A program made the position numbers and the translations under genes. Below the pieces are notes generated by a model that had not been told where the DNA came from, did no database searches, and was given only the letters and a program-made list of their open reading frames with translations. Positions 25,524-33,670 of a DNA stretch of 64,000 nt are shown one piece after another. Source of the stretch: an uncultured Elusimicrobiales bacterium. GTDB lineage: Bacteria; Elusimicrobiota; Elusimicrobia; Elusimicrobiales; Elusimicrobiaceae. Numbering within the stretch: the stretch's first letter is position 1; each line of letters opens with the position of its first letter. The stretch lies in contig CAKUMH010000008.1 in assembly GCA_934667625.1 (NCBI GenBank), positions 26,981 through 90,980 on the forward strand, read 5' to 3'.

Positions 25524-26285
25524 ATGGGTGGACATTCGCACTGGGCCGGTATTAAACACAAAAAGGCCCTCGTAGACGCCAAAAAAGGCAAAGTATTTAC
25601 CAAAATTTTGAGAGAAATCACCATCGCCGCTAAGATGAGCGGCGGTAACCCCGACCAGAACCCCCGCTTGCGCAAAGCTGTGGACGACGCACGCGCCGCC
25701 AACATGCCGTTTGATAACGTCAAACGCGCCATTATGAAAGGCACGGGCCAACTGCCCGGCGTGTCGTACGAAGAAATCACGTACGAAGGGTACGGTCCGG
25801 GCTCCGTGGCCGTCATTGTGGAATGCACCACGGACAACAAAAACAGAACTTTCTCGGAAATCCGCAAAATTTTCACCAGCCACGGCGGAAATACCGGCAC
25901 GGCGGGCTGCGTGTCTTACATGTTTAAAAACAAAGGCATGATTGTCGTTAAAAAAGAAGACATTTCCGAAGACGATTTGATGAACCTCGCCTTGGAAGCG
26001 GGCGCCGAAGACGTGCGCACCGTGGGCGATGTGTACGAAGTCATCACCAACCCGGATATGAACGAGCTGGAAGCCGTCAAAAAAGCCATTGAAGCCAAAG
26101 GCGTTACGCCCGAATCGGCCGATTTGACCATGATTCCGGACACGGAAGTGTCTATTACCGACGAGCACACCGCCGAAACCCTAATGAATATGTTGGAAGC
26201 GTTGGATGATCACGACGACACTAAAAACGTGTACGACAACTCCAACATTGACGAAGCCGTCATGGCCAAGCTGGAAGCCAAATAA
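25524..26285 (+). CDS. yebC: YebC/PmpR (TACO1) family protein
   Basis: This 253-residue protein starts MGGHSHWAGIKHKKALVDAK, the near-invariant YebC opening. Family stretches KGTGQLPGVSYEEITYEGYGPG and NIFTSHGGN-like IRKIFTSHGGNTGTAGCVSYMF follow. The family was named as a transcription regulator and is now linked to relief of ribosome stalling; I cannot choose between roles here. A good ribosome site (AAGGAG) precedes the ATG. It is first in a yebC-ruvC unit, a common arrangement. Confidence 0.95.
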   Translation: MGGHSHWAGIKHKKALVDAKKGKVFTKILREITIAAKMSGGNPDQNPRLRKAVDDARAANMPFDNVKRAIMKGTGQLPGVSYEEITYEGYGPGSVAVIVECTTDNKNRTFSEIRKIFTSHGGNTGTAGCVSYMFKNKGMIVVKKEDISEDDLMNLALEAGAEDVRTVGDVYEVITNPDMNELEAVKKAIEAKGVTPESADLTMIPDTEVSITDEHTAETLMNMLEALDDHDDTKNVYDNSNIDEAVMAKLEAK

Positions 26286-26293
26286 GAGGCCGC

Positions 26294-26866
26294 TTGAACG
26301 ACAAGACAACCACCGTTTTAGGTATAGACCCTGGTTTAGACAGAACGGGATGGGCAATCCTCACACGGAACGCCCGTTCCGTTTTGTCTTTACAGGCGTG
26401 CGGGCTTATCCACACGGGGGCCGAGCAAGAACTGCCCGACCGCTTGGACTATATCTTTAGCGAACTGCAAAAAATTTTGCGCACCTATGCGCCCGATCAA
26501 GTGGCCATGGAGCAAAACTTTTTTCTAAAGCGCGCCATTACCATGGCCAACACGGTGATGACGCGCGGCGTGATTATTTTGGCCTGCCACCAAGCGGGCA
26601 AACCCATTTCCTTTTATCCCCCCAAGCGCGTCAAAATGATTCTTTGCGGCACCGGTACGGCGGACAAAAAACAAGTCCAGCGTATGGTGCAGCTGACGCT
26701 TAACCTAAACAAAGCGCCCTCGCCGGACGACACGGCCGACGCCGTGGCTATTGGCATCTGCCATTTAAAAACGGCTCCGCTCAACCAAATGATAAACGTC
26801 AAAACCGCTTTTTTGGCCAAAATAAAAGCGGCACAGGCCGCTTTAAAAAAACCCGTCAAAAAATAG
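26294..26866 (+). CDS. ruvC: Holliday junction resolvase RuvC
   Basis: The product has 190 residues. Translation most likely starts at TTG 26294, because GAGG lies just upstream and no in-frame ATG precedes the first catalytic residue. Active-site carboxylates are visible in VLGIDPGLDRTGWAIL, QVAMEQNFF and DDTADAVAIGICH. RuvC cleaves Holliday junctions after RuvAB branch migration. ruvA does not follow directly as is usual: a minus-strand pilin cassette lies between. Only one base separates the ruvC and pilin stop codons, without a terminator, so their transcripts probably overlap. Confidence 0.94.
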   Translation: MNDKTTTVLGIDPGLDRTGWAILTRNARSVLSLQACGLIHTGAEQELPDRLDYIFSELQKILRTYAPDQVAMEQNFFLKRAITMANTVMTRGVIILACHQAGKPISFYPPKRVKMILCGTGTADKKQVQRMVQLTLNLNKAPSPDDTADAVAIGICHLKTAPLNQMINVKTAFLAKIKAAQAALKKPVKK

Positions 26867-26867
26867 T

Positions 26868-27356
26868 TTACCGGGGCGCACTCCAATAATACATATATCC
26901 CTTGTCATTTTCGTATGGAACACGGGTTCCCCGCCATTCTTTGTAGTAATCTCGGCAAACACTCTGTGCGGCATCATCCCCCTTTTTAGCCAGGCAAATC
27001 CACCACTTTTCCCCACTGGCGTATGCACCCTGAAATTCCAACGCTACGCGGCCGCTGGTGTTTGTCCCGAATTGGCAATACACAATAGCTTGGTTACTGT
27101 CATGACACGTAACTTGGGATAACTCAAGGTCTAACATGCCGATATCGGTAGCAAAGGTCCCATTGGCCATGCGGTAAATTGTCTGGGCTTTGTCCAGTGC
27201 CTCCAGCTGGGCGAATTGGCCGGCGGCGCGGCTTTTTAAAACAGCTTTGTCGTATTGCGGCAAGGCCACCGCCGCCAAAATGCCGATAATCAGCACCACA
27301 ACCAACAACTCAATGAGCGTAAACCCGCCTAAACGGCCCATAATAACGTTTTTCAT
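26868..27356 (-). CDS. type IV pilin-like protein, cassette 1
   Basis: The product has 162 residues from ATG 27356, supported by AAGGAAGG 5-6 nt upstream; longer in-frame starts would read through the leader hairpin. The 11-residue leader MKNVIMGRLGG ends at the prepilin-peptidase site before FTLIELLVVVLIIGILAA, then AVALPQYDKAVLKSRA. The rest is cassette-specific, with four cysteines and an aromatic end (MYYWSAPR). It should be a membrane-held pilin or pseudopilin with a lollipop fold. No assembly genes are next to it; it sits between ruvC and ruvA. Upstream sequence and the first ~26 codons are nearly identical to the other three cassettes. Confidence 0.88.
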   Translation of the reverse strand: MKNVIMGRLGGFTLIELLVVVLIIGILAAVALPQYDKAVLKSRAAGQFAQLEALDKAQTIYRMANGTFATDIGMLDLELSQVTCHDSNQAIVYCQFGTNTSGRVALEFQGAYASGEKWWICLAKKGDDAAQSVCRDYYKEWRGTRVPYENDKGYMYYWSAPR

Positions 27357-27367
27357 AACAGCCTTCC

Positions 27368-27445
27368 TTTTTGATAAATTTTTCGTATACTCAAAATTTA
27401 TCAAAAAAAAAAACGATTACAACCCTTTTATAGTTGACCGGCCAA
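27368..27445 (-). promoter_or_regulatory. pilin cassette leader 1: promoter-like boxes, poly-T tract and hairpin
   Basis: On the minus strand TTGGCC (27440-27445), 18 nt, then TGTAAT (27416-27421) resemble -35 and -10 boxes. A T-tract follows, then a 15-bp hairpin (27368-27407) with a 10-nt loop, immediately before the ribosome site. This copy has GATAAA/TTTATC where the others have GCTAAA/TTTAGC, a compensated change on both sides of the stem. Confidence 0.65.
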
Positions 27446-27487
27446 AAAACAACCAAAAAATAAAAATTTTTCCAAAAAACACAAAGA

Positions 27488-27615
27488 GTCATGCTGGAAT
27501 GCTTTAGTCCAGCATCTCTTCCTCTCTTTAAACAACGAGACCCTGAACTGGCGGCCCGCAGGGTTCCAGGATCTCGCCGTTCATCTATCAGGTCATTCTG
27601 AACTCGTTTCAGAAT
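27488..27615. repeat. REP-like palindromic repeat cluster (E1)
   Basis: Three hairpins in series: TGCTGGA/TCCAGCA (27492-27514), ACCCTG/CAGGGT (27540-27563) and ATTCTGAA/TTCAGAAT (27595-27615), separated by a TTCCTC...AACAACGAGA spacer. Variants of the same units recur at 32321, 50908 and 51191. No ORF or transposase is associated. The rest of the 366-nt gap before ruvA contains GCCGTT-rich degenerate sequence and the ruvA promoter. Confidence 0.72.
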
Positions 27616-27707
27616 CTACCGTTTGTGTCTTTCCGTCGTTTGCCGTTTTTGTCCCGCCGTTTTCCCGTTGCCGTCCTCTTAGTTGCCCCCCTTCCTTCCC
27701 CCCAATA

Positions 27708-27716
27708 TGGTAAAAT
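27708..27716 (+). promoter_or_regulatory. extended -10 promoter of ruvA, likely leaderless
   Basis: TGGTAAAAT ends 6 nt before the ruvA ATG, and there is no ribosome site. Transcription would start at or beside the A of the start codon. Confidence 0.55.
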
Positions 27717-27722
27717 AAACCT

Positions 27723-28334
27723 ATGATTGCGTATTTAAAAGGTGAAGTGTTGGAAGTGAAGGAAGACGGCGTCATCCTGCTCTGCGGGGGCATCGGGTAC
27801 GAGGTTACCCTCGCGCACAGTTCCGCGCTGGAACTCACAGCAGGCACGCAGGCCGCCCTCTACATTGCCGAATCTATCTCCCCATACGACGGCACCATGC
27901 TCTACGGTTTTTTAAATAAAGAGGACAAAGCCCTTTGGCTCCTCTTCAAAACCGCCATTCCCAACACCGGGCCCAAAAAAGCGCTTGAATTTTTAAACAA
28001 AGCCCTCCGCTCGGTGGCGGACTTTCACAACGCTATCTTAAAACGCGACCCCAAAATTTTGACGGGTATCTTCGGATTTACGTCCAAAACGGCGGAAAAA
28101 CTCATTAATTCGCTCAAGGATAAAATGGACGCCGTTACCGTGCAGGGCGAAAGCAAAATCAAGGTAATGGACGAAGCCCCGTACATGAGCGGCGTGCTGG
28201 AAGCCCTGTCCGCCCTGGGATATTCGGCCGCGGAATCGCGCCGCGCCATGGAAAAACTATACGCCGAAGGCATTAATCCCAACGATAAAATTGAAAACAT
28301 TATTAAAGAAGCCCTGCGGGTGTTAAAAAAATGA
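27723..28334 (+). CDS. ruvA: Holliday junction branch-migration protein RuvA
   Basis: The 203-residue protein has the N-terminal OB fold MIAYLKGEVLEVKEDGVIL...GGIGYEV, the SISPYDGTMLYGFLNKEDKALWLLF block and helix-hairpin-helix region (IPNTGPKKALEFL). A flexible linker leads to the C-terminal RuvB-binding domain (EALSALGYSAAESRRAMEKL). RuvA holds the four-way junction and recruits RuvB. Its stop overlaps the ruvB start (ATGA). Length is normal. Confidence 0.95.
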   Translation: MIAYLKGEVLEVKEDGVILLCGGIGYEVTLAHSSALELTAGTQAALYIAESISPYDGTMLYGFLNKEDKALWLLFKTAIPNTGPKKALEFLNKALRSVADFHNAILKRDPKILTGIFGFTSKTAEKLINSLKDKMDAVTVQGESKIKVMDEAPYMSGVLEALSALGYSAAESRRAMEKLYAEGINPNDKIENIIKEALRVLKK

Positions 28335-29353
28335 GCAACCAAAACGAAATTTTAGACGTTACCCAACTGCCCGACGAATCCGCCGGGCTGGAAGCCGCCC
28401 TGCGCCCCGCCACCTTGGACGAGTTTGTCGGCCAAGAGAAGCTGAAAGAAAATTTGCGCATTTTTATTGCGGCGGCCAAGTCGCGCAAAGAAGCGCTGGA
28501 CCACTGCCTTTTTTATGCGCCCCCCGGCTTGGGCAAAACCACGCTCGCCAACATTTTGGCGCGCGAAATGGGCGTCAACATCAAGGTTACGTCCGGCCCC
28601 GTGCTGGCGCGCCCCGGCGATTTGGCCGCCATGCTCACCACGGAACTCGCCAACGGGGACATCTTGTTTATTGACGAAATCCACCGTCTCAACCCCGCCG
28701 TGGAAGAAGCGCTCTACCCCGCCATGGAGGACTTTACCTTTTTTATCAACACCGGCAAGGGCGCCGGCTCCACCACCTTAAAACTGGCCGTGCCGCGCTT
28801 TACCCTGGTAGGCGCCACCACGCGTTCCGGCCTGCTGACCGGCCCGCTGCGGGACCGTTTCGGCATCGTATTTAATTTAGGGTTTTACGAGGTACCCGAA
28901 ATCACGGATATTTTGGAACGTTCCGCGCGCCTGCTTAACATTGAGGCGGACCGCGAAGGCCTTACCGAACTGGCCAAACGCTCCCGCGGCACGCCGCGTA
29001 TTGCCAACCGCCTGCTCCGCCGCGCGCGCGATTTTGCGCAAGTCAAGGGGCAGGGCGTCATCACGCACGAAATCGCCACCACCGCCATGGACTCGCTGGA
29101 CATTGACAGCGAAGGCCTGGACAGCGTGGACAAGCGCATTTTGGAAGCACTTATTGACCGCTTTTCGGGCGGCCCGGTGGGCGTGGACAATTTGGCGATT
29201 GCCGTCTCCGAAGCGGTAGACACATTAACCGACGTCATTGAGCCCTTTCTCATCAAGGCGGGTTTTATCGCCCGCACGCCGCGCGGGCGCGTCGCCACGC
29301 GCAAGGCCTACGAACATTTAGGCCGCAAACAACACGCCGATTTATTGTTCTGA
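28331..29353 (+). CDS. ruvB: Holliday junction helicase RuvB
   Basis: This 340-residue AAA+ motor has the N-terminal LRPATLDEFVGQEKLKENL, Walker A APPGLGKTTLAN, Walker B LFIDEIHRLNPAVEE, sensor 1 LVGATTRSGLL, the RDRFG arginine finger and the C-terminal winged helix ending GRVATRKAYEHLG. It drives branch migration with RuvA. It starts by a 4-nt overlap with ruvA and is followed after 1 nt by the SpoIID-like gene. Confidence 0.97.
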   Translation: MSNQNEILDVTQLPDESAGLEAALRPATLDEFVGQEKLKENLRIFIAAAKSRKEALDHCLFYAPPGLGKTTLANILAREMGVNIKVTSGPVLARPGDLAAMLTTELANGDILFIDEIHRLNPAVEEALYPAMEDFTFFINTGKGAGSTTLKLAVPRFTLVGATTRSGLLTGPLRDRFGIVFNLGFYEVPEITDILERSARLLNIEADREGLTELAKRSRGTPRIANRLLRRARDFAQVKGQGVITHEIATTAMDSLDIDSEGLDSVDKRILEALIDRFSGGPVGVDNLAIAVSEAVDTLTDVIEPFLIKAGFIARTPRGRVATRKAYEHLGRKQHADLLF

Positions 29354-29354
29354 T

Positions 29355-30599
29355 ATGAAGAAAACGCTTTGCCGTCTTTTGCTGTTTGTAAGCGCCGCCG
29401 GGCTGACGGCGTGCGCCGTGCCGTCTAAACGGCCGTCACCCGCCTACTCCCAAGCCCAGGGCCCGGTGCTTTCCGCCCCGCAAAGCGAAGAAGTCCGCCC
29501 GCCCGAACCGCCCGCGCAGGACCCCAAAAACCAAGCGGCCTACAACGAAGCCACCGTGCGCATACTGCTGGCGGGGAAAAAAACCTCCGCCCTCATCAAG
29601 CACACCGGCAAGGTGTATGTATACACGCTTAATTTAGATAAAAAATATAAAATTTCCGCCCCGGGCACGCTGGCCGTCAAAGCGTTGGGAAAAGGCAAAA
29701 TCCAAGCCGGCACCCTGCAGGCCGCGCAGCCCATTATTTTGGAGCCGGCCATGGGCACGCTGCTGGAATGGAACAAAAATTTCTATTCGGGCAAAATCTT
29801 TCTCGTGCCTAACGGCGGCACCTTTCATTTGGTTGAACACGCCCCGCTGGAAACGTATCTTTACGGCGTGCTCCCCTACGAAATGAACCACGCCTGGCCG
29901 CTGGAAGCGTTAAAGGCGCAGGCCGTGGCCGCACGCACCTACACGGTCAAAACGCTGGAAAACGTCAAAAACAAAAATTTTGACGTATATTCCGACGTCC
30001 GCAGCCAAATGTATAAAGGCGGCGGCAAGCAGTACGAAAACGTCAAAAAAGCTGTGGATTCCACCCGCGGCGAAGTGCTGGAATTTGAAGGCAAACTCTT
30101 TTTTACCTATTACCACGCCAACTGCGGCGGCGGCACGGACGACGTGCGCAGCTGGAATCCCGGCGCCACGTCCATTAAGCCGCTTTCGGGCGCCGCCTGC
30201 AAAACGGACAAGCACTCCAAAACCTATTCGTGGCAGATGAACGTCTCCCGCACACGCGTGGAAAATTACGCCAAGGCCATCGGCCTTCCCGGCGAGCTGA
30301 AAAGTATCAAAATTACGCGCCGCACCGACACGGGCCGCGCCACCAACTTACAGCTCCGCACCGCCAAGGGCAGCAAAACCGTCCCGTGCGGGCGCTTCCG
30401 CCTGGCCACGGGCATCCGCAGCTGCAAAATTACCAAGCTGTCCTTGCAAAAAAATGCCGTCCATTTTGAAGGCCGCGGCTTCGGCCACGGAATTGGCATG
30501 TGCCAAGACGGGGCACACGGCATGGCCAAGGACGGAAAGAACTACCAGAAGATTTTAAAAAATTACTATCCGGGAGCCAAAATTGTAAAGCTCCCCTAA
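29355..30599 (+). CDS. SpoIID/LytB-domain lipoprotein (putative lytic transglycosylase)
   Basis: This 414-residue protein has a lipoprotein signal ending LTAC (Cys ~21), then a Pro-rich linker. The SpoIID domain includes LETYLYGVLPYEMNHAWPLEALKAQAVAARTY, with the catalytic-type Glu after the Y-x-x-x-V-L-P-Y motif, TYYHANCGGGTDDV and the C-terminal GRGFGHGIGMCQDGAHGMA. SpoIID-family enzymes cleave peptidoglycan glycans; in this non-sporulating context it is probably an envelope lytic transglycosylase. It overlaps none of its neighbours and probably belongs to the ruvAB transcript. Confidence 0.9.
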   Translation: MKKTLCRLLLFVSAAGLTACAVPSKRPSPAYSQAQGPVLSAPQSEEVRPPEPPAQDPKNQAAYNEATVRILLAGKKTSALIKHTGKVYVYTLNLDKKYKISAPGTLAVKALGKGKIQAGTLQAAQPIILEPAMGTLLEWNKNFYSGKIFLVPNGGTFHLVEHAPLETYLYGVLPYEMNHAWPLEALKAQAVAARTYTVKTLENVKNKNFDVYSDVRSQMYKGGGKQYENVKKAVDSTRGEVLEFEGKLFFTYYHANCGGGTDDVRSWNPGATSIKPLSGAACKTDKHSKTYSWQMNVSRTRVENYAKAIGLPGELKSIKITRRTDTGRATNLQLRTAKGSKTVPCGRFRLATGIRSCKITKLSLQKNAVHFEGRGFGHGIGMCQDGAHGMAKDGKNYQKILKNYYPGAKIVKLP

Positions 30600-30610
30600 A
30601 GGAACCCAAT

Positions 30611-31648
30611 ATGGCATTTGAACGCTTTAAAAAATTAGATTTAGACCCCTTAATCGCCAAACAGCCCGCCACGCCGAGAGACAGCTCGCGCCAAATGGTG
30701 CTCCACCGCGATACGCACACCATAGAGCACCGTATCTTCCGGGATATCCACGAATACTTCAACCCCGGGGATGCGCTGGTCATCAACAACACCAAGGTCT
30801 TTCCCGCCAAGCTTTTTGCCCATAAACCGACGGGCGGCAAGGTGGAAGTGCTGTTGGTGCGCCCGATGCAAAAACCCAATGTATGGGCGGTTTTAACGCG
30901 CGACTACAAAGAAGGGCTCTCCTTGGACTTTGGCGCCGGCCTGTGTGCCAACGTCTTGGGGAAAACAGACAACAACGAAGCCATTTTGGAATTTAACGAA
31001 CCGGACATTCTGCCCTTTTGCAACGCGCACGGCCTTATGCCGCTGCCGCAATATATTGAAAAGGCCCGCAAGCATAGCGGCCTTACCCCCAGCATAGAAA
31101 CAGACAAGGAGCGCTACCAAACCGTCTACGCCAAGTACGACGGCTCCATCGCCGCTCCGACGGCGGGCTTCCACTTTACGCCGGAACTCTTACAAAAATT
31201 AAAAGATAAAGGTGTGCATATTTGCTACATTACCCTGCACGTCGGCTGGGGCACGTTCAAGCCCTTGCGGGGCGAGCCCGAACAGCACCACATGCTGGCG
31301 GAACTCGGCGAAGTATCGCCCGAAACCGCCGCCACGCTAAACGCCGTACGCCAAGCGGGCAAGCGTGTGTTTTCGTGCGGCACCACCAGCACGCGCACGC
31401 TGGAAAGCTTTACGGACGAAAATCACGTTACGCACCCGGGCAAAAAATGGACGGATTTGTTTATTTATCCGGGTTACAAGTTCAAGGCCATAGACTGCCT
31501 GATTACCAACTTTCACTTCCCGGACTCCACCCCCCTGTGCATGACGTCCGCCTTCGCCGGAGAGGATTTTATTTACGAGGCCTACCTGCAAGCGGTGGAA
31601 AAGAAATACCGTTTCTATTCCTTTGGCGACAGTATGATGATTTTGTAA
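30611..31648 (+). CDS. queA: S-adenosylmethionine:tRNA ribosyltransferase-isomerase QueA
   Basis: The product has 345 residues from ATG 30611 (AAGGA 8 nt upstream). QueA features are LIAKQPATPRDSSRQMVLHR, the VINNTKVFPAKLF block, YDGSIAAPTAGFHFTPELL, HVGWGTFKPLRGE and CGTTSTRTLES. It makes epoxyqueuosine from preQ1-tRNA using SAM, the step after Tgt. A strong terminator follows 3 nt after the stop. The partner gene tgt lies 780 nt downstream, with a reverse-strand pilin cassette between. Confidence 0.96.
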   Translation: MAFERFKKLDLDPLIAKQPATPRDSSRQMVLHRDTHTIEHRIFRDIHEYFNPGDALVINNTKVFPAKLFAHKPTGGKVEVLLVRPMQKPNVWAVLTRDYKEGLSLDFGAGLCANVLGKTDNNEAILEFNEPDILPFCNAHGLMPLPQYIEKARKHSGLTPSIETDKERYQTVYAKYDGSIAAPTAGFHFTPELLQKLKDKGVHICYITLHVGWGTFKPLRGEPEQHHMLAELGEVSPETAATLNAVRQAGKRVFSCGTTSTRTLESFTDENHVTHPGKKWTDLFIYPGYKFKAIDCLITNFHFPDSTPLCMTSAFAGEDFIYEAYLQAVEKKYRFYSFGDSMMIL

Positions 31649-31650
31649 AA

Positions 31651-31676
31651 AACGGGGCTCTTGGGCCCCGTTTTTT
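31651..31676. terminator. bidirectional terminator between queA and pilin cassette 2
   Basis: AACGGGGC and GCCCCGTT form an 8-bp GC-rich stem with a 4-nt loop, with T-runs on both strands. It can end queA on plus and pilin 2 on minus. Confidence 0.85.
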
Positions 31677-31682
31677 ATTCTC

Positions 31683-32186
31683 TTACAACTCGTAAATAAT
31701 CCGGTCTTCCTGCACCTCTATCTGCTTGCCGCCAAGTGCTTTGCAGAGCCGCTGCCCCTTTGCATTGTCTCCATAGCAAGTGTTTTTGTAATCGTAATTA
31801 GGATCACTTAAATAAAGCCAATAATAATCTAGATTCCCAGCGGGATTTGCATACGGCCACATACACCCGCTCAGATCACAATTATACTCAAAATTTTTCC
31901 CGTTGCAATACATGGGATCAGAACAGTCAAATCCGGGCAAATCTAAATCTATTTCATCAAAATAACATCCGCCGACATCTGCGGGTAATCCCTGTTGGAG
32001 CACACATAAATCGCCTGCCTGTTTAATGGACTTAAGCACGCTTAGCGCCTCAGCCGCGCGCGCTTTTTCCACCGCCAGTTCGTACTGCGGCACCGCAATC
32101 GCCGCCAAAATGCCAATGATGAGGACGACCACTAATAACTCAATGAGCGTAAACCCGCCTAAACGGCCCATAATAACGTTTTTCAT
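31683..32186 (-). CDS. type IV pilin-like protein, cassette 2
   Basis: This 167-residue protein starts at ATG 32186 with GGAAGG upstream. Leader MKNVIMGRLGG is identical to cassette 1; the mature protein starts FTLIELLVVVLIIGILAA, then IAVPQYELAVEKARAAEAL. The body is rich in Cys, Asp and aromatic residues (eight cysteines or so, for example FDCSDPMYCNGKNF), suggesting disulfide-stabilised loops, and is unlike the other three bodies. It lies alone between queA and tgt. Probable function is a minor or alternative pilus subunit; nothing identifies a ligand. Confidence 0.88.
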   Translation of the reverse strand: MKNVIMGRLGGFTLIELLVVVLIIGILAAIAVPQYELAVEKARAAEALSVLKSIKQAGDLCVLQQGLPADVGGCYFDEIDLDLPGFDCSDPMYCNGKNFEYNCDLSGCMWPYANPAGNLDYYWLYLSDPNYDYKNTCYGDNAKGQRLCKALGGKQIEVQEDRIIYEL

Positions 32187-32197
32187 AACACCCTTCC

Positions 32198-32275
32198 TTT
32201 TTGCTAAATTTTGTCTATATACAAAATTTAGCAAAAAAAAAAACGATTACAACCCTTTTGTGTTTTGCCAGCCAA
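32198..32275 (-). promoter_or_regulatory. pilin cassette leader 2: promoter-like boxes, poly-T tract and hairpin
   Basis: TTGGCT (32270-32275), 18 nt, TGTAAT (32246-32251), a T-tract, then a perfect 17-bp hairpin (32198-32237) with a 6-nt loop. The apical pair is GT/AC here against GC/GC and AC/GT in copies 3 and 4, preserving pairing. Confidence 0.68.
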
Positions 32276-32320
32276 AAAACAACAAAAAAATAAAGACTTT
32301 TTCATCAAACAAAACTTGCC

Positions 32321-32352
32321 GTCATCCTGGAGTGTTTTAGTCCAGTGTCTCG
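32321..32352. repeat. REP-like palindromic repeat unit (E2)
   Basis: GTCATCCTGGA...TCCAGTGTCTC is a single imperfect copy of the hairpin unit seen at 27488, 50908 and 51191, 45 nt upstream of the pilin 2 promoter-like box. Confidence 0.55.
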
Positions 32353-32411
32353 TCGTTTCCGTCCCCCTTTTCCTTCCTCGCCACGCCTTTCCCACGGGCC
32401 AAAAACGAATA

Positions 32412-32420
32412 TGATAAAAT
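32412..32420 (+). promoter_or_regulatory. extended -10 promoter of tgt, likely leaderless
   Basis: TGATAAAAT ends 6 nt before the tgt ATG, exactly the geometry found at ruvA, with no ribosome site in between. Confidence 0.55.
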
Positions 32421-32426
32421 ATATGT

Positions 32427-33596
32427 ATGATTTCTCCTTTTCACATATTAGCCAAAGATACCCGTTCCAAAGCCCGTACCGGCGTGCTCTACACCAAGCA
32501 CGGCGCGGTGCATACGCCGGTGTTTATGCCGGTGGCCACACAGGCCTGCGTAAAGGCCCTGACCGACGAGGATTTAAAAAATGCCGGGGCGGAATGCCTC
32601 CTCTCCAACACATACCATTTGTACCTGCGCCCGACCACCCAAATTTTGCAGCAAATGGGCGGCATCCACAAATTTATGCACTGGGACGGCAGCGTGCTGA
32701 CCGATTCGGGCGGATTTCAGGTTTACAGCTTGTCCAAATTCCGCAAAATTAAAGAAGAAGGCGTCACCTTCCAATCTCACCACGACGGGAGCAAACACCT
32801 CTTCACGCCGGAAAACGTGATTCAATTTGAAAGCGAAATCGGTTCCGATATTTGGACGATGCTGGACGTTTGCATCCATGCCAAAGACCCGTCCAAGCAC
32901 GACGCGCGCGAAGCATTAAACATCACCAAACGCTGGGCGGAACGCGCCGCAAAAGCGTATCAGAATACGGTGAAAGAACAGCACATCACGCAACAGCCGG
33001 ACGGCTCTTTTACCGTCGGCAATTCACTTTTATTCGGCATTATTCAGGGGGCTGTTTTTCCCGATTTACGCAAAGAAGCCGCCCTGCACATGGCCTCTTT
33101 GCCCACGCACGGATACTGCATCGGCGGGCTTTCCTTGGGCGAGACCTTGGAGCAGATGAACGAATCCGTCTTGGCGGTAACCGATAATCTGCCCGAAGGC
33201 AAACCGCGCTATTTTATGGGACTGGGTACGCCGGTGGAAATTTTAAACTCCATTGAACGCGGCGTGGATATGTTTGACTGCGTATGGCCCACCCGCGTGG
33301 CGCGCAACGGCATGGCCATGACCAGCACCGGCCGCGTGAACATCAAAAACGCGGAGTACCGCACGCAGGATGTGCCGCTGGACGCTGAGTGCGACTGTTA
33401 CACCTGCCGCCGCTATTCCCGCGCGTATTTGTGCCACCTGTACCGCTCGGCCGAGCTCACCAGCCACCGGTTGATGAGCATTCACAACATCCGTTTCTTA
33501 ATCCGCTTAATGGAGCGTGCCCGCGAAGCGATTGCAAACGGAACGTTTTTGGAATTTAAGGACGAAGTCATCCGCAAATATCAAAACTTCAAATAA
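32427..33596 (+). CDS. tgt: queuine/preQ1 tRNA-ribosyltransferase Tgt
   Basis: This 389-residue TIM-barrel enzyme has the N-terminal KARTGVLYTKHGAVHTPVFM, the catalytic aspartate region VLTDSGGFQVYSL and the nucleophile region ERGVDMFDCVWPTRVARNG. The zinc site is CDCYTCRRYSRAYLCHL followed by the distal His. It swaps guanine-34 for preQ1 in tRNAs with GUN anticodons, and QueA completes the next step. It carries its own promoter and terminator, so it is separated from queA transcriptionally by the pilin cassette. Length is normal. Confidence 0.96.
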   Translation: MISPFHILAKDTRSKARTGVLYTKHGAVHTPVFMPVATQACVKALTDEDLKNAGAECLLSNTYHLYLRPTTQILQQMGGIHKFMHWDGSVLTDSGGFQVYSLSKFRKIKEEGVTFQSHHDGSKHLFTPENVIQFESEIGSDIWTMLDVCIHAKDPSKHDAREALNITKRWAERAAKAYQNTVKEQHITQQPDGSFTVGNSLLFGIIQGAVFPDLRKEAALHMASLPTHGYCIGGLSLGETLEQMNESVLAVTDNLPEGKPRYFMGLGTPVEILNSIERGVDMFDCVWPTRVARNGMAMTSTGRVNIKNAEYRTQDVPLDAECDCYTCRRYSRAYLCHLYRSAELTSHRLMSIHNIRFLIRLMERAREAIANGTFLEFKDEVIRKYQNFK

Positions 33597-33619
33597 ATTT
33601 TGGGAGAAATTTGACCTAA

Positions 33620-33656
33620 AAAATTCCCGCGTCCAAACACCGGCGCGGGAATTTTT
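33620..33656. terminator. bidirectional terminator after tgt
   Basis: AAATTCCCGCG and CGCGGGAATTT form an 11-bp stem followed by TTATT on plus; it also serves the minus-strand gene ending at 33671. Confidence 0.85.
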
Positions 33657-33670
33657 ATTGCCGCTTTTGT

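Noticed and set aside
27488..27615. CRISPR array
   Set aside because: Repeats are palindromic, of unequal length and spacing, only a few copies, and no cas genes are present.
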